Shown one piece after another: positions 16,515 through 25,504 of a stretch of DNA of 38,668 nt. How positions within the stretch are numbered: position 1 is the first letter of the stretch; each line of letters opens with the position of its first letter. The stretch comes from Candidatus Harrysmithiimonas galli. GTDB lineage: Bacteria; Bacillota; Bacilli; CAJFEE01. The notes beneath the pieces are model-generated. The model saw nothing but the letters and a program-made list of their open reading frames with translations, was not told the DNA's origin and made no database searches. The stretch spans positions 1 through 38,668 of the forward strand of contig CAJFEE010000025.1 of assembly GCA_904373265.1 (NCBI GenBank). Reading direction: 5' to 3'. The translations under genes were made by a program, and so were the position numbers.

Positions 16515-17465
16515 TTATTCATGGTTTACCGGCGTTGGTGCTTCAATTAAAAATGAACGCATTGCTTCTTGGTTTAACTCTTCGTTGATTTCTAGTACCA
16601 ATCCGGCATGTCGTACTCTTTTATTTGTATAGCCGTTCTCTACAGGAATTCGAAGCGTATCAATGTCAGTGATCGGATGCAAGGTGAAATCTGAGGCGAA
16701 ACGAATTAAATCTTCTATGGATAAATCCGTTGATATATGCTCCGATAAATTTTTGGCAAGTTGTGGCAATGTTAAAACACCATTTAATGATGTAATTTCT
16801 GAGAACAGTGTATCTTTTAAGGTAAGCAAAATTTCCTGTTGTCTTTTAATACGTCCAAAGTCACTTTCTGCATCGTGGCGAAACCGGGCATAGTCAAGCA
16901 GCTCTTGACCGTTTAGTTTTTGTATCCCTGGCTTTTTTTGCATTCCCATGTCAGAAATAATTGACTGTGGCAGATCAACTGTAATGCCTTTTGGAGCCAG
17001 TAGATCGACGGTATGAACAAACCCTTGAAAATCAATTTCAATATAATGGTGAATGTCAATATGAAAATTTTTGGCAATGGTTTTACGTAGTAATTCTGGC
17101 CCACCCATATAATAGGCAGCGTTAATTTTATTTTTGGGATATGCGGTGTTGGCAGCAGGGATGGTAACATAACTGTCCCGCATAATGGAAACCAGCCGTA
17201 AATGATGTGCTTTTTTATGATATTGTGCAACCATAATTACATCAGATCTTGACTTTTTTTCTCCTCTGGAGTCTACACCAACAATGAGAAAGTTTACCTT
17301 ATCAGTTGGCTCTTTTATACCATGAAATGTATATGGGTTATTCGTTTGCTTTTGCGTATATTCTTTGATATGTAATGTTTTTTCTTTATCAGAAGATTCG
17401 TTTGGATGTGTGCATCCTGAAATACAAAAAAGCAAACAAAAAAAGATGATTTGATAAGTCCGCAA
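16515..17465 (-). CDS. LytR-CpsA-Psr (LCP) family lipoprotein
   Basis: 316 residues with a TTG start and GGGGAGG eight bases upstream. It starts with a lipoprotein signal (hydrophobic FFCLLFCISGC, lipidated Cys18), unusual because most LCP proteins use a transmembrane anchor. The LCP domain shows NFLIVGVDSRGEKKSRSDVI, LRLVSIMRDSYVTIP and LLDYARFRHDAESDFGRIKR, the conserved Arg/Asp residues that bind the polyprenyl pyrophosphate. Such enzymes attach teichoic acids or other glycopolymers to peptidoglycan at the outer face of the membrane. Neighbours give no hint of the polymer. Confidence 0.9.
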   Translation of the reverse strand: MRTYQIIFFCLLFCISGCTHPNESSDKEKTLHIKEYTQKQTNNPYTFHGIKEPTDKVNFLIVGVDSRGEKKSRSDVIMVAQYHKKAHHLRLVSIMRDSYVTIPAANTAYPKNKINAAYYMGGPELLRKTIAKNFHIDIHHYIEIDFQGFVHTVDLLAPKGITVDLPQSIISDMGMQKKPGIQKLNGQELLDYARFRHDAESDFGRIKRQQEILLTLKDTLFSEITSLNGVLTLPQLAKNLSEHISTDLSIEDLIRFASDFTLHPITDIDTLRIPVENGYTNKRVRHAGLVLEINEELNQEAMRSFLIEAPTPVNHE

Positions 17466-17764
17466 AAAGATTTCCTCCCCGTTTTGTAAAGTTGTTTCTT
17501 ATTGTTTGTTTATTGGTCTGCTGTTATGCATTGGAAGGATATGCATTGAAAAATTTTTTGCACTAGGTATATACAACCTGTGAAAAAATGGAAGAAACAG
17601 CAGCGTTTTTATGAAAAGAACAACAGTTGATCCAATCATTTAAGAATATCAAAAATTGCTTAAGAGATTTTTAAGAAAGTGTAACGTTGTGTTGAGAGGA
17701 CTTGCATAAATTCTGCACAATTGCATTCTATATTATAAACATCATATACCTTTCCTTATTTTTA
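17466..17764. other. intergenic region, possible unannotated rightward transcript
   Basis: No convincing ORF. A strong rightward terminator at its right end has no upstream rightward gene within 1.1 kb, since the LCP gene runs leftward. AT-rich -10-like stretches (TATATTATA near 17731-17740) precede it. A small RNA is possible but not shown. Confidence 0.25.
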
Positions 17765-17795
17765 GCTGTAAACCTTAGGTTTGCAGCATTTTTTT
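17765..17795 (+). terminator. orphan intrinsic terminator
   Basis: GCTGTAAACC at 17765-17774, loop TTA, GGTTTGCAGC at 17778-17787, then ATTTTTTT. The T run is on the rightward side only. It precedes the rightward zinc-ribbon gene by 155 bases, so it could instead be a leader attenuator of that gene. Confidence 0.75.
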
Positions 17796-17949
17796 GCATT
17801 AAGAAAAATTTGAGTGAATGACTGAATGGTTTGTTCTTCTATAAATGCTGATGTTTTTTTAAATTGGATAAAAAAATAAAGATGTTCATGCACAAATTCT
17901 TCTTTTTTTTGGTATGCTATGTAAGAAAACAAAAAAAGGGCGTGTGTAA

Positions 17950-18321
17950 ATGAGCATTTTGGATTTCATACAAGAAAAATTAAGTACAACCGGAAATGCG
18001 GTTGCAAAAAAAACAATGGACATTGCTGATTTAACCAAGGCAAGCATTCGTTTGGCAACTGAGGAAGAAAAACTGGAAAAGGTGTTTGCTGAAATTGGAA
18101 AGATTTATTATGAGCAGTATAAAAATGATCCAGATGCTAGACTGAAAGGTTATATTGCTCAGGTTGAGTTAATGAATGAACAGCTTGAGGAGTTGCGCAC
18201 AGCAATTCATGCATTAAAAAGGGAGCAACCATGTACAAAATGTAAAATGGCTGTGAAAAATGATGCAAAATTTTGTAGCAATTGTGGTGCACAAAATATA
18301 AATTATAGAGAAGAAGAGTGA
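17950..18321 (+). CDS. coiled-coil zinc-ribbon protein
   Basis: 123 residues with an AAAGGGCG ribosome site. Residues ~30-90 are a helical, charged coiled-coil-like region (LATEEEKLEKVFAEIGKIYY). The C-terminus is a zinc ribbon with four cysteines, CTKCKMAVKNDAKFCSNCG. Such proteins occur widely in Bacillota without a known role. It is flanked by its own terminator and by the orphan terminator upstream, so it is probably monocistronic. Confidence 0.8.
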   Translation: MSILDFIQEKLSTTGNAVAKKTMDIADLTKASIRLATEEEKLEKVFAEIGKIYYEQYKNDPDARLKGYIAQVELMNEQLEELRTAIHALKREQPCTKCKMAVKNDAKFCSNCGAQNINYREEE

Positions 18322-18330
18322 GTCATAGGG

Positions 18331-18358
18331 AGTTCCGATGAAACATCGGAGCTTTTTT
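18331..18358 (+). terminator. terminator of the zinc-ribbon gene
   Basis: AGTTCCGATG, loop AAA, CATCGGAGCT and a run of six Ts. Strong. Confidence 0.85.
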
Positions 18359-19431
18359 CTTTTATCGAAACAAAGAGTCAATTTATACGTATCTTTTTAT
18401 ATCCTTTTCAAATATCTGTTAGTATAGGTGGTTTAGGTATTTTTGTTATTGATGAACATCTGATCTGTGCTGGTTATATCCTAGCATAATTTACAATTCA
18501 AATGTAATGTGTTGCGGAGTAGATCATCTATGCTATCAGATTTTGCATTTTTATATTTGTGTCACTTTCCAAAGTATGAGCATATAGGTGCAATGTAATA
18601 TTGATATTGGAATCTTTCATAATGTATTGCAGGTTCTTTGGGTTCATCTTTTTACAGGTGAGTAGGGTACAAAATGTATCTCTTAATATATAAGTGTGAT
18701 ATTGGACAGTTCATTATCGTCAAGTAAAGATGTACAATCATGTTTTTTCCTTGTAAGTAGGTCTGTTTTTTTATTTCTTTTAGGTAGTTTGTACGCTTTC
18801 TTTTTTCAAGTTCTTTCACCATTATAAATGTAATACTTTACCTTTCAATTATTTCAAGCATGCTATCCATGTTTAGAGAGGTATAGATTGTATTTCAGGT
18901 AAAAACGGATCTTTATGATTCTAAATGAATATATTTCACAGTAGATCATCAAGAAAATGAATTGTTAATGAACGACAAAAAAGATCATTTATTCAGAATT
19001 ATAGCAAAATAAACGAACTTTTCTGCATATTATCTTTTCACCCTATCTCAAAACGTTTTTTGGTATCCACGTGCTTGGTCTTCTGTTCCTTATTTTTTCA
19101 TACAGGTAAGAAGTACAATGGGCTATATTTTGAACCGATACATAGCAGATCATGTAATAAAAAATACTTGTTGGAAAGATTGTTCAAGTGGTAACAGATA
19201 CTTACTTCTGAAATAAACTTCATACCTTGTATATGAAGATCATTGTATCCACTGACATATGGTTCCTATTTTTAGTGTCCTCCATTATCTTATAAGAAGG
19301 TTATGCAGCCTTACCTAAGTTCAACTATGAGGCTGTTCGGATAGCTAGCAATATGTGATCAGGCTACCTGAACGCTTTTATCAGTTACTGCAAGCGCATA
19401 TAGGACATGGTTAATGAAAAGGTACTATGTT
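18359..19431. other. 1.07-kb gene-poor stretch
   Basis: No ORF of credible composition on either strand. Similar phrases recur: AGATCAT five times between 18521 and 19243, and TACAGGTgAGtAGggTACAA near 18654 compared with TACAGGTaAGaAGTACAA near 19102. This may be very old decayed coding DNA. Confidence 0.4.
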
Positions 19432-19983
19432 TTATTGAACCTTTTTATAAATAATTGGTTCGTCATAACCAAATGTTCTCTTGCCATTTACTTCCATAGT
19501 TTCAGTAACTTCCAATTGTTCTTTTGAGAAACGCTCAAATAGTGTAAATTTCAATACAGGTGAGAACATACTTGTGCTACCGCCTTCCCACACACCATTC
19601 TTTTGGATATATATTGCAGGTGTAAATTTTTTTGATAACTTTAAATCATTAAAATCGACACTGTCTAAATTTTGATAAGTAAATGTGCTCTTGTTATATC
19701 CAGTAGGAATTTCATACGAAGTTAATTTAATTCCGTCTGGTTCTTCAGTAAATAAAAACAGATGAGGTGAAGCATGCATTTTTTCATTTAATTTATAATA
19801 ACTTTCTTCAATCATGAATATTCCATTAAAATTAGATGGCAAATTTGTTATTTTATCATTGCATACTGTATTGATATGCTCGGCATAAGGAAATTCCTCG
19901 CCATTTTTTTTCATATTTTCATACTGCTCTGAGTTATTAAACTCTCCTGTTAAAATTTTTATAAAATCGTTTAATTTGGTCAT
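19432..19983 (-). CDS. conserved hypothetical protein, CpeT/CpcT-like N-terminus
   Basis: 183 residues, GGAG eight bases before the ATG. It begins FIKILTGEFNNSEQYENM, which recalls the 'tGeFsNqeQ' opening of the CpcT/CpeT chromophore-lyase fold. The middle is GIFMIEESYYKLNEKMHASP and LFLFTEEPDGIKLTSYEIP, and the end is FGYDEPIIYKKV. No membrane segment or signal. From memory a Bacillota family with this sequence exists without a known function; the CpeT link is tentative and there are no phycobilin genes here. Confidence 0.7.
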   Translation of the reverse strand: MTKLNDFIKILTGEFNNSEQYENMKKNGEEFPYAEHINTVCNDKITNLPSNFNGIFMIEESYYKLNEKMHASPHLFLFTEEPDGIKLTSYEIPTGYNKSTFTYQNLDSVDFNDLKLSKKFTPAIYIQKNGVWEGGSTSMFSPVLKFTLFERFSKEQLEVTETMEVNGKRTFGYDEPIIYKKVQ

Positions 19984-20241
19984 TTTATATTCTCCAACTT
20001 TCTAATTGTATATTTTTATTTTTTTAACGAATTTTTTGTACAAATGGCTCAGTAATTATTGGGATTCATGAAGAACTTATGAATGTCATAATCATACACA
20101 AGGTAATGTTTTCTTTGTCTGCCAAAATATGAATAATATTAGCGAGAAACATATCCATTTATAATTGTTGTCTTTACACTTAATAACATCACATATACAA
20201 TTTAAATTTTATTTTCTCTGTCTATTTTCACACGATCTCTT

Positions 20242-20655
20242 TCATTTTGATGAAAATATTATTTTTTGAACCAATTCTACCAGTGGTTGTTTCTCACGAT
20301 CTGTAAGAGAACCTAATATTAGTTTGTCCCATTCTTGAAATAAATCATGGCTCTTTTCAAATATCTGCCTACCTTTTGTTGTCAAACTGATTATATTAGC
20401 TCTTTTATCTTTTTCACTTTTCTTTTGTATAAGAAAACCATTTTCTATCAGTTTAGAAATTGTTCGAGTAAGATAACCCGCATCTAATCTTAATGCAAGC
20501 GATATTTCTTTGGATGAACACACTTTTTTCTTCCCTATAAAAATTATAATGAACAGTTGTCCATAGATTACATTCATCTCTGAAAGTCTTTCAGAACAAT
20601 ATTGAGTAAATTGTTTGCAAAGAACAGATACATAAAATGCAAACGAGTTTGTCAT
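20242..20655 (-). CDS. MarR-family transcriptional regulator
   Basis: 137 residues forming a single winged-helix domain: VCSSKEISLALRLDAGYLTR is the helix-turn-helix, and LIENGFLIQKKSEKDKRANI is the wing with the conserved Asp-Lys-Arg. Terminal helices give the dimer interface. No cysteine lies in the usual redox positions apart from the one before the HTH. A TTAACT-17-TATAAT promoter sits within a large inverted repeat directly upstream, so it very likely represses itself. The ligand is unknown. Confidence 0.92.
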   Translation of the reverse strand: MTNSFAFYVSVLCKQFTQYCSERLSEMNVIYGQLFIIIFIGKKKVCSSKEISLALRLDAGYLTRTISKLIENGFLIQKKSEKDKRANIISLTTKGRQIFEKSHDLFQEWDKLILGSLTDREKQPLVELVQKIIFSSK

Positions 20656-20671
20656 TGATCTTTTTCCTTCC

Positions 20672-20722
20672 TATACTTGACTAAGTCAATTATAATGGAT
20701 TTAATTGACCTAGTTAAGTATA
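20672..20722. promoter_or_regulatory. double MarR operator with divergent promoters
   Basis: Two 21-base arms, 20672-20692 and 20702-20722, are inverted copies matching at 19 of 21 positions. Each arm also contains its own palindrome (TTGACTAAGTCAA on the left, TTGACCTAGTTAA on the right). Leftward, TTAACT and a consensus TATAAT are 17 bases apart and drive marR. Rightward, TTGACT and TTTAAT are also 17 apart. Two regulator dimers could cover both promoters. Confidence 0.75.
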
Positions 20723-20958
20723 TATTTTGATAACTGATTTGTATGAAAAAAGACATCTCATACTGAAGTGCCAACCTTATACTATATTGATTTTGCCTAG
20801 TTTTTATTCTATCCAGATTTATAGTCCTTTCATAGTAAAAAAGTCTTTAAAATCATTCGTTCCTACTTTTAAATCTTATATTTATGCGAGTTAGTCGATT
20901 TTTCCTTTTTTAATTGATGGATGATCAAATTAAATACGATAATTTTTCTAAAAACAAC

Positions 20959-21093
20959 TTATGAGTGTTTTTCCATTGAAATCCTTTTTGGCTCTATGAT
21001 TGATAAATCTGGGTGTTCCATTCCAACTTCCACAAGAAATCCATTAAACCTTGTTTTTTTAAATATACCATTGGTATCTTCCTTTTTTTCGCA
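20959..21093 (-). pseudogene. 3' remnant of an unknown gene
   Basis: A 44-codon frame without a start reads KEDTNGIFKKTRFNGFLVEV and then GMEHPDLSIIEPKRISMEKHS. Immediately upstream a second frame continues protein-like (VYMLYDNAKK), suggesting a frameshift in the A run near 21085. It lies on the strand and side where a gene would have ended. Family unknown. Confidence 0.35.
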
Positions 21094-21364
21094 TTATCAT
21101 AAAGCATATAGACTTGTAAAATAAAATTTGATATGTTTAAGCCCTATATAAATTATTGAAGAATGATTTTTATTTATCTGTTGTGTAATTTTTGATATTT
21201 AAGTACACTATCTTGGTAAAATTTTTATTGGGTCAGACAGGATAAGTGGATTGTCATTCATAATTTATGTCATCATTTGTTGTGTATCATAAAATGATAA
21301 ATAAAGTTTGTGATGCGTTTTCCAATTTTTTAGGTGTTGTATTTCATATTACAGTCTGTTCTAA

Positions 21365-21393
21365 TAAAAAAGAACCGGCTGACATTTCCGGTT
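21365..21393 (-). terminator. terminator of the hemolysin III gene
   Basis: Read leftward: AACCGG, 9-base loop, CCGGTT, then CTTTTTT. Short but GC-rich stem. Confidence 0.75.
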
Positions 21394-21411
21394 TCTAAAG
21401 TAAAGATTTTC

Positions 21412-22059
21412 TTATAATACGTATAGATATACACATAAAAAGTGGCATAGGCTACCTAATAGAATAAATATGTGAAAAATTTCATGGTAGCCCCAATTTT
21501 TAAAAGTCAATCCTTTTGGTTTAACTCCGTAAATCATACCTCCAATTGTATACAGTACACCGCCAAGAACAAGCAGCATAAATCCCGCTGGAGCAAGTAC
21601 TTCAGTTAGTGGCACAAAAACAAATAGAGCCATCCAGCCCATCACAATATATATCGTAGTTGAGAGCCATCTTGGACAATGAAACCAAAACATTTTAAAT
21701 AAAATGCCAAGAATCGCTTGTGTAGCAACAATAGCAAATAAAATTTTCCCTGCTGAATTATTGAGGCTGATCAAACAAAATGGCGTATAAGAACCAGCAA
21801 TCAACAAAAAAATCATGGAATGATCTAGGCGGCGCAAGAAGAGTAACACCCGTTCTTTTGCAAAAACAGAATGGTATGTTGCTGATGCCCCGTATAATAA
21901 AACCATACTGATTCCGAAAATGACAACTGAAGTGACGGCGACTGTTGAGTTGGTCATGGAAGCTGCTTTTATTACCATGGCAATCATAGCAAATAAAGAT
22001 AAAATTGCTCCTGCTAAATGCGTCAGCCCATTAATGGGTTCTCTTAAATAACGTTCCAT
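21412..22059 (-). CDS. trhA: hemolysin III / TrhA (PAQR) family membrane protein
   Basis: 215 residues, starting at the ATG with AGGAG seven bases upstream; that site lies after an earlier ATG at 22077, which is therefore rejected. Seven hydrophobic segments. The PAQR zinc-site residues are present: SATYHS in helix 2, RRLDHSMIFLLIAGSYTPFC, and the C-terminal HEIFHIFILLGSLCHF. Bacterial members influence membrane fluidity homeostasis; the hemolysin name is historical. Closed by its own terminator. Confidence 0.93.
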   Translation of the reverse strand: MERYLREPINGLTHLAGAILSLFAMIAMVIKAASMTNSTVAVTSVVIFGISMVLLYGASATYHSVFAKERVLLFLRRLDHSMIFLLIAGSYTPFCLISLNNSAGKILFAIVATQAILGILFKMFWFHCPRWLSTTIYIVMGWMALFVFVPLTEVLAPAGFMLLVLGGVLYTIGGMIYGVKPKGLTFKNWGYHEIFHIFILLGSLCHFLCVYLYVL

Positions 22060-22290
22060 ATTTTCACTCCTATTCATATTAGCATATGTAGTTATTATAA
22101 CTATATATAATAATATTATGATTCTAAATTTCTGTCAATGATTTCCTTAGGAAAATACAAAAAACAGTTATGGGATTTTCAAGAACTTTAGATTTTGAAA
22201 CATTCTCTTTTCACATCTTCTCATGTTACAATAGATGAAAAACAGGTAAAAAGGTGTACGATTGCTCTCATATGAATGGAGGAATTTTTG

Positions 22291-22836
22291 TTGAATGATT
22301 GGAATACGAAGCTGGGATTGGAAAAAACCATTCATCCGGATGAAATTCCGAAGCTTGATTTATATATGGATCAGTTGATTCAGTTGTTTGAAAATAAATT
22401 TAAGGATACGCTTCGCAATGATAAGGAAAAAGTTTTGACTAAAACGATGGTCAATAATTATGGAAAGGATAAATTATTTTTCCCGATTGAAAAGAAAAAA
22501 TATACACGAGAACATGTCTTGCTCATTGCAATGATTTATCATTTAAAAGGTGGACTCAGCATTCCGGATATTAAACTGGCATTAAGTGAAGCAAATGAAA
22601 AAATTGTACGTGGTCAAATGGATTTTGAGAAATTTTATTCTACTTATATTGAGCTTCATGAAGAGCAGTTTCAAATGTTTCAAAAAGAAGTGGAGAGAAA
22701 AATAGAAAATGTGCGTCAAAAATCGGCTGCATTTAATGATGATTTCTATATCGAACAGCTTTTAATGATTGCAGCATTTGTTCAAATGAGTACAATGTAT
22801 CGAAAAATGGCGGAGATGATCGTGGATAAACTTTAG
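22291..22836 (+). CDS. DUF1836 family protein
   Basis: 181 residues. GGAGG at 22278-22282 is eight bases from a TTG at 22291; the ATG at 22276 has no site of its own and would add only five residues. The sequence is largely helical, with the family phrase EIPKLDLYMDQLIQLFE near the start and REHVLLIAMIYHLKGGLSIPDI in the middle, which looks like a MerR-like winged-helix effector region. DUF1836 proteins are common in Clostridia and Bacilli and have no known function. Single gene with terminator. Confidence 0.85.
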   Translation: MNDWNTKLGLEKTIHPDEIPKLDLYMDQLIQLFENKFKDTLRNDKEKVLTKTMVNNYGKDKLFFPIEKKKYTREHVLLIAMIYHLKGGLSIPDIKLALSEANEKIVRGQMDFEKFYSTYIELHEEQFQMFQKEVERKIENVRQKSAAFNDDFYIEQLLMIAAFVQMSTMYRKMAEMIVDKL

Positions 22837-22850
22837 TTGAATTTGATAAA

Positions 22851-22897
22851 AAACGATTTTTGCTATATAGTTGGCTGGCAAAAAGCGTTTTTTATTT
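22851..22897 (+). terminator. terminator after DUF1836
   Basis: AAACGATTTTTGC at 22851-22863 pairs with GCAAAAAGCGTTT at 22878-22890, then TTTATTTT. Confidence 0.75.
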
Positions 22898-22992
22898 TGC
22901 GTTAAGCTCTTTAGCAGTTTATATGGATAAAATTGGACATTATAGATATTGAATTTGTTTTTTGATTTCAATTATGATATATTTACAAAAAA

Positions 22993-23016
22993 CAATTGAA
23001 CAATTGCTCATATAAT
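22993..23016 (+). promoter_or_regulatory. promoter/operator of the metal-efflux operon
   Basis: CAATTG-AA-CAATTG at 22993-23006 followed by a consensus TATAAT at 23011-23016. The -35 is poor. SmtB/ArsR sensors bind AT-rich imperfect dyads over the -10, so this is the likely operator of the next gene's product. Confidence 0.5.
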
Positions 23017-23037
23017 AAAGTGAGAGGAGAAAGAAAG

Positions 23038-23409
23038 ATGCAGGAAGATCGCTGTTTGGTATCATGTATTCATGAAGATGTGATTCAGAAAATAACTGGT
23101 GTTTCTGAGCCAAATGAGTATTTGGAAAGGTTGGCTCAGCTTTTTAAAGTTTTGGGTGATCCTACACGGGTTCGAATAATTTATGCACTGATGCAGCATG
23201 AATTATGCGTTTGTGATTTGGCACATATTTTACAAATGAGTCAATCGTCTATTTCTCATCAGCTTCGTTTGTTGCGTCAGAACCAAATTGTCAAAAAACG
23301 ACGAGAGGGAAAAATTATGTTTTACACATTGGCAGATGATTTTGTGACCAAATTATTTGTATTGGGAATGGAGCATGTTAGGAATGAAACATATAAAGAA
23401 TACAAATGA
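23038..23409 (+). CDS. cadC: ArsR/SmtB-family metal sensor, CadC type
   Basis: 123 residues from the ATG with GAGAGGAG upstream. The winged helix is CDLAHILQMSQSSISHQLRL, and the wing is IVKKRREGKIMFY. The alpha3N metal site of CadC needs four cysteines (7, 11, 58 and 60 in S. aureus). Here Cys6, Cys10 and the ELCVCD pair Cys57/Cys59 match all four with the same spacing. This points to Cd(II)/Pb(II)/Zn(II) sensing. The alpha5 site is only partly kept (Asp101, His113, Glu117, with Val at 103). It represses the downstream pump gene, which its end overlaps. Confidence 0.93.
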   Translation: MQEDRCLVSCIHEDVIQKITGVSEPNEYLERLAQLFKVLGDPTRVRIIYALMQHELCVCDLAHILQMSQSSISHQLRLLRQNQIVKKRREGKIMFYTLADDFVTKLFVLGMEHVRNETYKEYK

Positions 23410-25504
23410 TAAGATCAAACGAACTTACATTTTAAACGGATTGGATTGTGCCAATTGTGCACAAAAAATAGAGGAGCAAATTCAACAATTGCCATATGTT
23501 ATAGAGGCATCAGTGTTTTTTGCACAGTGTAAATTAACTGTATTTTATAAAGATGAGGAAAGTATTTCCTATGAGAAACAGCTAAAACAATTGGTCAAAA
23601 AAATTGAACCACATGTGGATGTGTGCACAATGGATGAAACCAAATTGGCTGTGTCAGATCAAGAGAAAAAAATGCATAAGAAAATGCTTTCTGTTATGAT
23701 TGGTATTTTATTTTTTGTTTTGGCATTATATTGTTCAGATTATAGAATGATTCAAATTTTTTTATATTTTGGTTCTTATGGGATGATTGGCTATCCTGTG
23801 TTACAAACGGCTGTGAATAACATGATTCGCCGTCGATTTTTTGATGAATATTTTTTAATGACCATTGCTACACTAGGAGCTTTTGCCATTGGAGAATATT
23901 CAGAAGCGATTGCAGTGATGCTATTTTATCGTATTGGAGAATATTTTCAATCCAAAGCCCTTTATCACTCGCGTCAATCCATTGGTGCGCTTTTGGCAAT
24001 GAAGCCTGAATTTGCAACAGTTGTATCAGAGGAGGGGGAAAGAAAGATATCACCAGAGCAAGTTGGTATTGGAGATATCATCTTGGTTAAACCAGGTGAA
24101 AAAATCCCGATAGATGGTATAATCGTTGAGGGGGAGTCAGATTTAGATGTTTCGGCATTGACTGGAGAGTCAATGCCAAAATATGTTATTTGTAAAGACA
24201 AAGTGTTAAGTGGTTCTGTGAATGGAAGCGGAATTTTGAAAATAAAAGTGACAACAGATTATGAAAACAGCACACTGGCAAAAATTTTAGAAATGGTTGA
24301 GCATGCGGCAAATAAGAAGACAAAAACAGAGGCGTTTATGACAAAATTTGCGCGATATTATACGCCAGTAGTTGTTGGGATTGCCTTCTTACTGGCATTT
24401 TTGCCTCCGATTTTGTTTGCAGAAGCTACTTTTTCAGAGTGGTTGTATCGGGCGCTTGTATTTTTGGTCATCTCTTGTCCTTGTGCACTCGTGATCTCTA
24501 TTCCACTCGGCTATTTTTCTGGGATTGGTGCGCTATCTAAAAACGGAATTTTGATTAAAGGCAGTCGGATTTTAGAGGATCTCACACAAGTTTCTGCGGT
24601 TGTTTTTGATAAAACAGGAACATTAACGAAAGGGACTTTTCAGGTCTTATCTGTACATCCCGAACCAGGTTATACAACAGATGAGCTGCTAAAGTACGCA
24701 GCTTATGGTGAAATCTATTCAAACCATCCGATTGCCCAGTCTATACGGGCGATGTATACAAAGCCGTTGTGTACTTCAAAAATTACAGATTACCAAGAAG
24801 AGAGTGGTAACGGTGTGGTTTTGTTTTTGGATGGTCAACAGTTGTTGGTAGGCAATGAAAAAATGTTGCGTCGTCATCAAGTCATATTTCGTCCAAATAC
24901 TGCGATTGGAACCATTGTCTATGTTGCTTATCAAAAAAAATACATTGGCTCTCTTGTTATTGGGGATGAGCTGAAACCAGATGCAAAGGTAGTGGTTCAA
25001 GCTTTAAAAAAAGTCGGTGTACAAAAAACGGTTATGTTAAGTGGAGATACTGTGGCAGTTGCCCAAAATGTTGCATATGCTGTTGGATTGGACGAAGTTT
25101 ATGGGGAACTTTTACCCAATCAGAAATTACAATATGTGGAAAACCTATGTACCCTTTCTAAACCTCAAAAGGTTGTTTTTGTTGGGGATGGCATGAATGA
25201 TACACCTGCTTTGGCACGTGCAGATATCGGGATTGCAATGGGGGGGATGGGTTCAGATGCAGCGGTGGAAACGGCAGATATTGTTTTAATGCATGATGAA
25301 GTGAGCAAAATTGCTCTTGCTATCCAATTGGCGCGTAAAACCAAAAAAATTATATGGCAAAATATTGTCTTTGCTTTTGGTGTAAAGGCTTTCGTTTTAA
25401 TTTTAGGTGCCTTAGGCATAGCAACTTTATGGGAAGCTGTTTTTGCTGATATGGGTGTAAGTGTATTGGCAATTTTAAATGCTTTACGTATTTTAAAAAA
25501 ATAA
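23384..25504 (+). CDS. cadA: heavy-metal translocating P1B-type ATPase (Cd/Zn/Pb)
   Basis: 706 residues from the ATG at 23384, the first with a plausible site (GGAG ten bases ahead); it overlaps cadC by 26 bases. One N-terminal HMA domain has the metal pair Cys22/Cys25 (GLDCANC). The actuator loop is ALTGESMP. The membrane CPC motif is at 365-367 (VISCPCALVIS), the phosphorylation site DKTGT has Asp409, and the hinge is VGDGMNDTPALA. CPC in helix 6 with a neighbouring CadC sensor indicates P1B-2 specificity for Zn, Cd or Pb. It exports metal across the cytoplasmic membrane. Confidence 0.95.
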   Translation: MKHIKNTNDKIKRTYILNGLDCANCAQKIEEQIQQLPYVIEASVFFAQCKLTVFYKDEESISYEKQLKQLVKKIEPHVDVCTMDETKLAVSDQEKKMHKKMLSVMIGILFFVLALYCSDYRMIQIFLYFGSYGMIGYPVLQTAVNNMIRRRFFDEYFLMTIATLGAFAIGEYSEAIAVMLFYRIGEYFQSKALYHSRQSIGALLAMKPEFATVVSEEGERKISPEQVGIGDIILVKPGEKIPIDGIIVEGESDLDVSALTGESMPKYVICKDKVLSGSVNGSGILKIKVTTDYENSTLAKILEMVEHAANKKTKTEAFMTKFARYYTPVVVGIAFLLAFLPPILFAEATFSEWLYRALVFLVISCPCALVISIPLGYFSGIGALSKNGILIKGSRILEDLTQVSAVVFDKTGTLTKGTFQVLSVHPEPGYTTDELLKYAAYGEIYSNHPIAQSIRAMYTKPLCTSKITDYQEESGNGVVLFLDGQQLLVGNEKMLRRHQVIFRPNTAIGTIVYVAYQKKYIGSLVIGDELKPDAKVVVQALKKVGVQKTVMLSGDTVAVAQNVAYAVGLDEVYGELLPNQKLQYVENLCTLSKPQKVVFVGDGMNDTPALARADIGIAMGGMGSDAAVETADIVLMHDEVSKIALAIQLARKTKKIIWQNIVFAFGVKAFVLILGALGIATLWEAVFADMGVSVLAILNALRILKK

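Noticed and set aside
18359-19431. Possible CRISPR-like array because of recurring phrases
   Set aside because: Copies are short, unevenly spaced and imperfect; there are no regular spacers or cas genes.
20921-21124. Rightward 67-codon ORF beyond the MarR operator
   Set aside because: Tempting as the divergent target, but it has no ribosome site and the opposite strand reads as a decayed protein.
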